Assembly (NCBI GenBank): GCA_964652075.1
Contig: CAZYZQ010000111.1
Span: 1-6,138, forward strand
Direction of reading: 5' to 3'
DNA from: CAZYZQ01 sp964652075
GTDB taxonomy: Bacteria > Bacillota > Clostridia > Oscillospirales > Oscillospiraceae
DNA: 6,138 bases
How positions within the stretch are numbered: the stretch's first letter is position 1; each line of letters begins with the position of its first letter. Made by a program: the position numbers and the translations under genes. The notes beneath the pieces are model-generated. The model was not told the origin of the DNA. It was given only the letters and a program-made list of their open reading frames with translations, and ran no database searches. This document shows positions 1 through 4,906 of the stretch, one piece after another.

Positions 1-525
1 GGCGACTACTACCGCGCGCTTCTCGCCCGCTTCGACCTGCCGGAGACGAAGACGCACATCTCGCAGTACTCGAAGGGCATGGCCATGAAGCTGGCCATTG
101 CGGCGGCGATGGCGCACCGGCCAAAGCTGCTGCTGCTCGACGAGCCGACCAGTGGGCTGGACCCGATGGCGCGTGACGACTTTATGGAGCTGCTGCGGGA
201 ATTTGTGCAGGATGAGGCGCACACGGTGCTGCTCTCGTCGCACATTGTCAGTGATCTGGAAAAGGCGTGCGACTACATTGCGTTCCTGCACCGCGGCCAG
301 CTGCGGCTGTTCGACGAAAAGGATCGGATTTTAGAGGAATACGGCCTTGTCCATCTGTCCGTGCAGGACGCGGCCGCACTGCCGCCAAGCGCCGTTGTCG
401 GGCGGCGCGAGACGGTCTACGGCGTCGACGCGCTGGTGCGGCGCGGCGCGGTCAACCCGGCCTTCCGCCCGGAGACGGCGACGCTGGAGGAGATCATCCT
501 GTTTCTGGCAAAGGAGGATACCTGA
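1..525 (+). CDS. ABC transporter ATP-binding protein, C-terminal part (5' end outside window)
   Basis: This is the nucleotide-binding subunit of an ABC transporter. It would hydrolyse ATP on the cytoplasmic face and power the membrane protein encoded next. The frame is open from base 1, so the visible 174 residues lack the start and the Walker A loop. Family members of this type are usually about 280 to 300 residues, so roughly 110 or more are missing. Visible motifs, numbered from the first visible residue, are a signature loop of the YSKGM type (23-27), Walker B LLLLDEP (43-49), D-loop SGLD (51-54) and the H-loop histidine in SSHI (His81). The YSKGM variant and the roughly 70-residue tail after the ATPase core are common in ABC-2 exporter ATPases of Firmicutes. 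The stop lies one base before the start of the permease gene, so the two are translated from one message. Substrate cannot be read from the sequence. Confidence 0.95.
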   Translation, partial: GDYYRALLARFDLPETKTHISQYSKGMAMKLAIAAAMAHRPKLLLLDEPTSGLDPMARDDFMELLREFVQDEAHTVLLSSHIVSDLEKACDYIAFLHRGQLRLFDEKDRILEEYGLVHLSVQDAAALPPSAVVGRRETVYGVDALVRRGAVNPAFRPETATLEEIILFLAKEDT

Positions 526-526
526 T

Positions 527-1129
527 ATGAAAGCGCTTCTGCAAAAGGACTACCTTGTAATTCTCCGGCAGATGAAGTATTTTCTGTTCGCCGAGCTGCT
601 GTTTATTCTGGTTCAAAAGCCAAGCATTCAGCTTCTTTCCATGCTCTACACCTTTATCCTCAGTCTGAACCTCATTCAACGCGACGACCAGAGCGGCTGG
701 CTGCTGCAATCTGCCGCGCTGCCGGTTTCACGGCGGACGCTCGTTCTGGAAAAGTATCTGCTGTGTTACCTGAACCTCGCAGCTGTAACGCTGCTGCTTC
801 TGGCAAGCATTGCCGTTGCACGCCTGATCGGGCACGGCGGGAACAATACATTTGTCATCATTCCGACAGGTCTTTGCATGTCGTTTGCCTTTGTCGCGCT
901 GCTTCTGCCCGCTCTGTTTTTCTTCGGCGCGGAGAAGGGGCGTTATCTCATGATTCTCATCATCGGCGCAGCCTGGGGCATCATCTTCAGCATGGACAGC
1001 GCCGAGAGCTATCGCTGGCTTGCCGCCCGGGCGGATTCGTTCATTGCGCTGTTGCCAGCCATCGTCTGCCTTTTGAACTTTGTTTCCATTCCCCTGTCGA
1101 TAAAATTCTACGGCAGGCACCTGAAATAA
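527..1129 (+). CDS. ABC-2 type transporter permease (ABC2_membrane_5-like), 200 aa
   Basis: This is the membrane subunit paired with the upstream ATPase. The start is the ATG at 527, preceded by AAGGAGG at 511-517 inside the ATPase gene with a 9-base spacer. The open frame extends further upstream, but only as a shadow of the ATPase gene. The protein starts MKALLQKDYL, has about six hydrophobic segments (near residues 15-29, 36-50, 80-101, 110-133, 138-156 and 170-190), and carries the loop LPVSRRTLVLEKYLL (66-80). That combination and the length of about 200 residues are typical of PF13346-type permeases, which in Firmicutes commonly sit beside an ATPase and often a GntR/YtrA-type regulator. 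Any such regulator would lie left of the window. Base composition is clearly lower in GC than the neighbouring genes. Substrate is unknown. Family assignment is from recall of conserved motifs, not a search. Confidence 0.88.
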   Translation: MKALLQKDYLVILRQMKYFLFAELLFILVQKPSIQLLSMLYTFILSLNLIQRDDQSGWLLQSAALPVSRRTLVLEKYLLCYLNLAAVTLLLLASIAVARLIGHGGNNTFVIIPTGLCMSFAFVALLLPALFFFGAEKGRYLMILIIGAAWGIIFSMDSAESYRWLAARADSFIALLPAIVCLLNFVSIPLSIKFYGRHLK

Positions 1130-1135
1130 AATGCT

Positions 1136-1164
1136 GCGCCCGTTCCGGGATTTGGAACGGGCGC
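1136..1164. terminator. Bidirectional rho-independent terminator between convergent genes
   Basis: A perfect 11-bp stem (GCGCCCGTTCC at 1136-1146 with GGAACGGGCGC at 1154-1164) closes a 7-base loop. It begins six bases after the permease stop and ends seven bases before the DUF4317 stop. On the + strand it is followed by a T-rich stretch (TTCTGTTATT). On the - strand it is followed by TTTTATTT. It can therefore serve both converging transcripts. Confidence 0.88.
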
Positions 1165-1171
1165 GCTTCTG

Positions 1172-2308
1172 TTATTCTTCCGGCAGCTGGATGGTCACGC
1201 CGTTGACCTCGACGCCCTCCTCGGCGGCGATCATGACGTACTTCCGCCCGCCGATGATCCGCGTCTCGATCAGGTCGGCGCGGTCGGGCGAGACCTGAAT
1301 CGTCACGTCCGGCGTCTTGACCTCGAAGTGCTTGGTATCCACGATGTTGCGCGGGCTGATGTCCGTGTTCTCGCCGTACTCGGCCTCGAACTGGCGGGCA
1401 AAGCTCTCCGCGTGCGCGTCGGAGACGCCGCAGGCGACGAGCACGGACTGCATCTGGCTCTTGCTGAGCAGCAGCGGCTCGGGGTCCTTGCTCTCCTTGT
1501 GGGTTTCGATCAGCTCCGCAAGCTGGCCGTGTACCGACTGTACCACCTCAAAATTGCAGTCGTCCGCCAGTGTCGCTGAGAGAAGGCCCTGGAACGTCTC
1601 CTTCTGCGCGCCGGCCGGCATCGGCGCGGGCGTTTTGAAGACCGCGTCCAGAAATTCCTCGTGGCTCTCCATCAGGTTGTGCGTGTAGAACAGCGCGTTA
1701 TAGAGGTTCGTCTTCCGCTCGTCGAACGCCGGGAACAGAAAGCCCAGCTCCGGCGCGGCGACCACCCAGCTTGTCGGGCTGTTGTGGAAGCCCTTCTCGT
1801 CGAGGTGGTAGCTCAGCACGGATTTTGTCAGCTTGACGGGGCAGACCGCGCATTGCAGGTATGTAAACTGCGTGTCCGACGCGTCGTCCAGCCCCGCGCC
1901 GTCGCGGCCGCGGAACGGCACGTCGTAGGTGTCGCACAGCAGCAGGATTGCGTAGTTCGTGTCCATGGTCACCGTATCGATGACCTTCTTGTAAAACGTG
2001 TCCAGCAGCGCCTCGTCCTTGAGCTTCGTCTCGCGTAGCTGCATGAGCAGCTTGTGCTCCGCGCCCTCCGCGACCTGCTTCGTCTCAAAGCAGATGTCGA
2101 TCAGGTTCCGGCCAAGACCGCCGGAGAGCGTGCGCCGGAACAGCGCCAGATACTTTTCCAGCTCATCCTCTGGCATCAGCGTGGTGGACTCGTCGAATTT
2201 TGTGATGATTTCGCCGTTGTCGCTGACGTAGCAGCCGTAAATATGGTTCACATTGTTCTTCTGCGGGCGCAGCCTGCGGCGCAGCTCGCCGATTTCCTTC
2301 TCAATCAT
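1172..2308 (-). CDS. DUF4317 domain-containing protein, 378 aa
   Basis: This soluble protein has no assigned biochemical role. I recognise it as DUF4317 from the N-terminal pattern IGELRRRLRPQKNNVNHIYG (residues 6-25), in which the arginine-rich helix and a following GCYV segment are conserved. Two other segments support this: LQCAVCPVKL (151-160), and the block around ELGFLFPAFDERKTNLYNAL (187-206). No signal peptide or membrane segment is visible, and the length fits the family. The C-terminal part (about 325-378) looks beta-rich and ends in VNGVTIQLPEE. The start is the ATG whose complement is at 2306-2308, with GGAAGGA upstream on the - strand (complement 2317-2323). It is a single-gene unit, divergent from the Gx-transporter gene and convergent with the ABC permease gene, so the neighbours do not suggest a function. 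The two cysteines in the CAVC motif (153 and 156) could bind metal, but that is speculation. Confidence 0.93.
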   Translation of the reverse strand: MIEKEIGELRRRLRPQKNNVNHIYGCYVSDNGEIITKFDESTTLMPEDELEKYLALFRRTLSGGLGRNLIDICFETKQVAEGAEHKLLMQLRETKLKDEALLDTFYKKVIDTVTMDTNYAILLLCDTYDVPFRGRDGAGLDDASDTQFTYLQCAVCPVKLTKSVLSYHLDEKGFHNSPTSWVVAAPELGFLFPAFDERKTNLYNALFYTHNLMESHEEFLDAVFKTPAPMPAGAQKETFQGLLSATLADDCNFEVVQSVHGQLAELIETHKESKDPEPLLLSKSQMQSVLVACGVSDAHAESFARQFEAEYGENTDISPRNIVDTKHFEVKTPDVTIQVSPDRADLIETRIIGGRKYVMIAAEEGVEVNGVTIQLPEE

Positions 2309-2359
2309 GTTATCCGTCCTTCCAACGATACAAAGCTGTTTTTGTGAAAATCGCTTTTA

Positions 2360-2388
2360 ATTTTCGTATACGCACGACGAAAAGTCAA
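2360..2388 (-). promoter_or_regulatory. Probable sigma-A promoter of the DUF4317 gene
   Basis: Read on the - strand, TTGACT (complement of 2383-2388, 5 of 6 consensus bases) is followed after 17 bases by GAAAAT (complement of 2360-2365, 4 of 6). Transcription would start near 2353, leaving an untranslated leader of about 45 bases before the ATG. The -10 box is weak, so the placement is moderately supported. Its -35 lies in an inverted repeat with the -35 of the divergent promoter. Confidence 0.5.
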
Positions 2389-2420
2389 GGGTGAAATCCT
2401 CATTGCGTGATCGCCGATCC

Positions 2421-2450
2421 TTGACACGCCGTCACGCCGGGCGATATAAT
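2421..2450 (+). promoter_or_regulatory. Consensus sigma-A promoter of the Gx-transporter gene
   Basis: TTGACA at 2421-2426 and TATAAT at 2445-2450 both match the consensus in all six positions, with an 18-base spacer, one more than the optimum. Transcription should start near 2457, giving a leader of about 55 bases. The spacer contains a tandem 7-base repeat, CACGCCG at 2425-2431 and 2433-2439, which overlaps the end of the -35 box and could be an operator half-site pair. Confidence 0.85.
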
Positions 2451-2497
2451 ATTCTTGTCGTTTCCCGCACACGCGGCGCGGCAACCAAAGATTTTAC

Positions 2498-2503
2498 AGG
2501 AGG
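2498..2503 (+). promoter_or_regulatory. Shine-Dalgarno site that fixes the TTG start at 2512
   Basis: AGGAGG, the full anti-16S core, lies 8 bases before TTG at 2512-2514. An earlier in-frame TTG at 2455 overlaps the expected transcription start and has no ribosome binding site, so the later TTG is the start. Confidence 0.88.
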
Positions 2504-2511
2504 TTCCGCCC

Positions 2512-3018
2512 TTGAAACGCCGCTCCGTTCGCCGTCTCTGTCAGCTCGCGCTGCTGACCGCCATCGCGCTCACCATCTTTGTGCTGGAGGCGCAGATCCC
2601 CGCGCCGGTTCCCGTCGCGGGCGTAAAGCTCGGGCTGGCAAATATCGTCACCGTCTATGCTCTCTTTACTCTGTCGCCGTGGGACGCGCTGGCGATTTTG
2701 CTTGTGCGTGTGCTGCTCGGCTGCCTGTGTACCGGGCAGGTCACAGCAATTCTGTACAGTCTGGCGGGCGGGCTTTTGTGCTTTTTTGCCATGCTCCCGC
2801 TGCGCCGCATGCTGACGCGGCGGCAGATCTGGTTTTGCAGCGCCGTCGGCGCGATCTTCCACAATATCGGGCAGATCGTGGTGGCGATTTTGCTGACCGG
2901 GACGCCGTCTTTGATCGTGTATCTGCCGGTGCTGCTCCTGTCCGGCATTATAACCGGGCTTTTCACCGGCTTCGCCGCGCAGGCGCTCGTCAACCGGCTC
3001 GGCGGCCGTATGAAATAG
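2512..3018 (+). CDS. Gx transporter family protein (Hpre_diP_synt_I domain), 168 aa
   Basis: This is a small integral membrane protein of the PF07456 family. The family was named 'heptaprenyl diphosphate synthase component I' but is now usually called Gx transporter, and its exact substrate is not settled. Relatives occur near flavin/FMN-transfer and quinone genes in Firmicutes, including, as I recall, an extracellular electron transfer locus in Listeria. Those neighbours are absent here. Family hallmarks are an acidic Glu in the first segment (LEAQIPAPVP), the VKLGLANIVT motif (about residues 38-47), LYSLAGGLL, and AIFHNIGQ with a membrane-embedded His and Asn. About five hydrophobic segments fill the protein, preceded by a basic N-terminus (MKRRSVRR) that fits the positive-inside rule. 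Translation starts at TTG, chosen because AGGAGG lies 8 bases upstream. It stands alone between a consensus promoter and a terminator. The enzyme name should not be read as proven activity. Confidence 0.9.
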   Translation: MKRRSVRRLCQLALLTAIALTIFVLEAQIPAPVPVAGVKLGLANIVTVYALFTLSPWDALAILLVRVLLGCLCTGQVTAILYSLAGGLLCFFAMLPLRRMLTRRQIWFCSAVGAIFHNIGQIVVAILLTGTPSLIVYLPVLLLSGIITGLFTGFAAQALVNRLGGRMK

Positions 3019-3027
3019 CGTGAATCA

Positions 3028-3059
3028 CGGGCGCAGCCGGATTGGCAGCGCCCGGTTTT
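3028..3059 (+). terminator. Rho-independent terminator after the Gx-transporter gene
   Basis: A 7-bp stem (CGGGCGC at 3028-3034 with GCGCCCG at 3048-3054) continues, after an A-A mismatch, into GCC/GGC (3036-3038 with 3044-3046) around a 5-base loop. It is followed by GG and four T at 3056-3059. The hairpin lies 10 bases after the stop. On the opposite strand it follows the HAD gene, but the T run there is poor, so termination of that transcript is less certain. Confidence 0.75.
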
Positions 3060-3769
3060 CAGTCCTGCGACCGGATGTACGTCATCAACGCCTGAAAATC
3101 GCCGTGCGGGAACTGCGTGATGTCGGCGTTGTGCCGGTTAATCAGGCAGTCGGTGAGCAGAAAGACCCGCAGGCCGAGCGTCTGCGCCACCATGTCCTCG
3201 TCCACGTCGTTGCCGACCATCAGGCATTCCTCGGGGGGCGCGCCGAGGTCTTCAAGCAGCTCGCGGTAGTAGGCCGGGTTCGGCTTGCAGAAGTGCGTGT
3301 CCTCATAGGTCGTGCAGCGGACAAAGTCCGACGGCTCGACCCCGGCCCAGCGCAGGCGGTTCTCCGTTCCCGCGCGCGGGAACAGCGGGTTCGTCGCGAG
3401 CACGAGCCGGTAGCCCGCCTGCCGGAGCGCCGCGATGCACTTCGGCACCTCCGGATTGTAGCCGCAGCTGGACTGCGCGCCGAGAAACTCCACGTTGTAG
3501 AATTCATCAAACAGCGGGCGGTCTTTTTGTGCTTTTTCGCCATAGACGCCGTCAATATAGCCCCAGAACGCCTGCTCGTTTGTCCGTGAGCCGTCGTTTT
3601 TCACCATCTCGGCCGTTCCGGCCCAGATATGCCGGGCCAGCTCCTTCGGGTCATAGCCATATGCCGCCATTTTTTTGCCCATCAGGCCGAAATAGGTACC
3701 GGTGAACTCCTCCAGCACCATCGGCAGAAGCGTTCCGTCCAGATCAAATAAAATTGTCGTCAGTTTCAT
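3059..3769 (-). CDS. HAD family hydrolase (phosphatase-like, subfamily I), 236 aa
   Basis: This is a probable cytoplasmic magnesium-dependent phosphatase of the haloacid dehalogenase superfamily. All four motifs are present. Motif I is DLDGT, with the nucleophile Asp9 and acid/base Asp11. Motif II is the Thr126 of LATNP. Motif III is the Lys162 of KPNP. Motif IV is GNDVDED (186-192) with the metal-binding acids Asp188 and Asp190. Residues from about 16 to 95 are mostly helical and would form a C1-type cap, which places it with phosphoglycolate-phosphatase-like members. The substrate cannot be told from sequence. The start is the ATG complementary to 3767-3769. A GGGGGAGGG site (complement of 3779-3787) lies about 9 bases upstream. 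It shares its strand with the tRNA-Leu gene but is separated from it by a terminator, and I see no clear promoter in the short stretch between them, so read-through is possible. Confidence 0.93.
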   Translation of the reverse strand: MKLTTILFDLDGTLLPMVLEEFTGTYFGLMGKKMAAYGYDPKELARHIWAGTAEMVKNDGSRTNEQAFWGYIDGVYGEKAQKDRPLFDEFYNVEFLGAQSSCGYNPEVPKCIAALRQAGYRLVLATNPLFPRAGTENRLRWAGVEPSDFVRCTTYEDTHFCKPNPAYYRELLEDLGAPPEECLMVGNDVDEDMVAQTLGLRVFLLTDCLINRHNADITQFPHGDFQALMTYIRSQD

Positions 3770-3816
3770 AGGTAAAAGCCCTCCCCCGGCCGCGCCCCTC
3801 GCAGGGCCGCCCGGAT

Positions 3817-3855
3817 AGAAAAATTCCGAACACCCGGCGCGGGCGTTCGGAATTT
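3817..3855 (-). terminator. Rho-independent terminator abutting the tRNA-Leu 3' end
   Basis: On the - strand, AAATTCCGAAC (complement of 3845-3855) pairs perfectly over 11 bp with GTTCGGAATTT (complement of 3821-3831). Inside there is a mismatch and then a CCC/GGG stem with a 5-base loop. The - strand continues in a run of five T (complement of 3819-3823). The stem's first base is the terminal A of the encoded CCA, so the terminator begins with no spacer after the tRNA. Confidence 0.85.
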
Positions 3856-3939
3856 GGTGCGAGAAATGGGACTTGAACCCACACGATTTACATCACACGC
3901 CCCTCAAACGTGCCTGTCTACCAGTTCCAGCATTCTCGC
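3855..3939 (-). tRNA. tRNA-Leu, anticodon GAG, CCA encoded
   Basis: Read on the - strand this is an 85-base class II tRNA. The acceptor stem GCGAGAA/TTCTCGC pairs perfectly and is followed by discriminator A and an encoded CCA (complement of 3855-3857). The D arm has a 3-bp stem (CTG/CAG) with the leucine-type GGTAGA loop. The anticodon arm is CACGT/GCGTG (one T-G wobble) with loop TTGAGGG at complement 3901-3907, giving anticodon GAG (complement of 3903-3905), which reads CUC and CUU leucine codons. A 13-base variable arm can form a short GAT/ATC stem, and the T arm has loop TTCAAGT. Leucine identity agrees with the long variable arm and A73. Its promoter lies in or beyond the N run that starts 9 bases upstream. 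Confidence 0.95.
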
Positions 3940-3947
3940 GATTGCGA

Positions 3948-4047
3948 NNNNNNNNNNNNNNNNNNNNNNNNNNNNNNNNNNNNNNNNNNNNNNNNNNNNN
4001 NNNNNNNNNNNNNNNNNNNNNNNNNNNNNNNNNNNNNNNNNNNNNNN
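3948..4047. other. Assembly gap of 100 N
   Basis: Exactly 100 undetermined bases, the usual placeholder for a scaffold join of unknown size. The true distance between the tRNA-Leu gene and the rsmE promoter is therefore unknown. Protein predictions crossing it are artefacts. Confidence 0.98.
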
Positions 4048-4081
4048 TGGGTATATTTTTGTAATTTGGCGGATTTTGCAG

Positions 4082-4110
4082 TTGCGAAAAAACGCCGGGT
4101 CTGCTAAAAT
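4082..4110 (+). promoter_or_regulatory. Probable sigma-A promoter of the rsmE unit
   Basis: TTGCGA at 4082-4087 (4 of 6 consensus bases) and TAAAAT at 4105-4110 (5 of 6) are separated by the optimal 17 bases. Transcription would start near 4117, leaving a leader of about 29 bases to the rsmE start. The region between the gap and rsmE is AT-rich compared with the genes, as expected for a promoter. Confidence 0.65.
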
Positions 4111-4134
4111 AGGTGCGAATGGATTTTCGTATCT

Positions 4135-4140
4135 GGAGGG
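4135..4140 (+). promoter_or_regulatory. Shine-Dalgarno site that fixes the rsmE start at 4146
   Basis: GGAGGG lies 5 bases before the ATG at 4146. An upstream in-frame GTG at 4113 has no such site and falls at the predicted transcription start, so it is rejected. Confidence 0.85.
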
Positions 4141-4145
4141 ATTCC

Positions 4146-4877
4146 ATGCCCCGGTTCTTTGTGACGCCGCAGGCGCTCTGCGGCGACGCCATTTCGCTGA
4201 CCGGCGAGGACGCCGCACACGCAAAGGTTCTGCGTATCGCGCCGGGCGACCGCGTGACCGTCTGCGACGGCGAAGGCCACGACTGCATCTGCGACGTCGC
4301 CGCCGTCTCGCCGGGGCTTGTCGCACTCACGGCGCTGGAGCGTCGCCCCTCCCGGTCGGAACCGTCGGTGTTTTGCAGCGTCTATATGGCGCTGCCGAAG
4401 GCGGATAAGCTGGAGCATGTGATCCAGAAGGCCACGGAGCTGGGCGCGGCGGAGATCGTCACGTTCCCCACCTCCCGCTGCGTCGCAAGGCTCGACGCAA
4501 AGGCGCTGCCGAAAAAGCTTGAACGCTGGCAAAAAATCGCGCGCGCTGCCGCCGAACAGTCGGGGCGCGGCGTCATCCCCCAGGTGCTGGTTCTGCCGGA
4601 CTACGCCGCTGCGCTGGCGCGCGCGGCGCAGGCGGAGATGCCCCTCTTCTTTTATGAGAAGGAGCAGGCCGCTTCGCTGCGCGGCTGTCTGGCGTCCGCT
4701 TCGTCCGCCACGGTCGCGCTGATGAGCGGCCCGGAGGGCGGCTTCTCCGAGGCGGAGGCGCAGGCCGCGGTGGACGCGGGACTGCGGAGCTGCTCGCTCG
4801 GGCCGCGCATCCTGCGCTGTGAAACCGCCCCGCTGTGCGCGCTGTCCGCCGTGCTGTATGCGCTCGGCCAGCTTTGA
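4146..4877 (+). CDS. rsmE: 16S rRNA (uracil(1498)-N(3))-methyltransferase RsmE, 243 aa
   Basis: RsmE transfers a methyl group from S-adenosylmethionine to N3 of U1498 in 16S rRNA of the assembled 30S subunit. The N-terminal part (about 1-70) matches the PUA-like RNA-binding domain, starting MPRFFV and containing HAKVLRIAPGD. The rest is a SPOUT (trefoil-knot) methyltransferase domain. It shows KADKLEHVIQKATELGA, then SGPEGGFSEAE, then LGPRILRCETAPL near the C-terminus, which form the knot and the cofactor pocket. Length is normal for the family (about 240-250). Many RsmE proteins have Thr where this one has Cys in LGPRILRCETA. The start is the ATG at 4146 with GGAGGG upstream. In many Firmicutes prmA precedes rsmE. 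Here no prmA is visible, though the gap leaves open what lies upstream. The next gene follows after 29 bases with no terminator, so they are probably co-transcribed. Confidence 0.96.
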   Translation: MPRFFVTPQALCGDAISLTGEDAAHAKVLRIAPGDRVTVCDGEGHDCICDVAAVSPGLVALTALERRPSRSEPSVFCSVYMALPKADKLEHVIQKATELGAAEIVTFPTSRCVARLDAKALPKKLERWQKIARAAAEQSGRGVIPQVLVLPDYAAALARAAQAEMPLFFYEKEQAASLRGCLASASSATVALMSGPEGGFSEAEAQAAVDAGLRSCSLGPRILRCETAPLCALSAVLYALGQL

Positions 4878-4906
4878 CGAACAAGAAACAGAAAGGTATA
4901 TGTGAC

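Noticed and set aside
2455..2511. Upstream in-frame TTG giving a longer Gx-transporter protein
   Set aside because: It sits at the predicted transcription start without a ribosome binding site. The TTG at 2512 has AGGAGG at the right distance.
2391..3023. A 210-codon open frame on the + strand overlapping the Gx-transporter gene
   Set aside because: It is in another frame, would start upstream of the consensus promoter, and has Arg/Ala-rich shadow composition.
3020..3589. A 189-codon open frame on the + strand inside the HAD gene region
   Set aside because: It is antisense to a HAD protein with all four catalytic motifs, covers the terminator hairpin, and its own translation is an Arg/Val/Ala-rich shadow.
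4119..4147. Possible ATGGA/TCCAT hairpin holding the rsmE ribosome binding site in its loop
   Set aside because: Only 5 bp with a loop of about 19 bases. It is too weak to claim as a regulatory structure.
3854..4408. Open frames running through the N run, including one that begins MVREMGLEPTRFTSHAP
   Set aside because: They translate the complement of the tRNA-Leu gene and undetermined bases. 'GLEPTRFTSHAP' peptides of this kind are well-known artefacts of reading tRNA genes.
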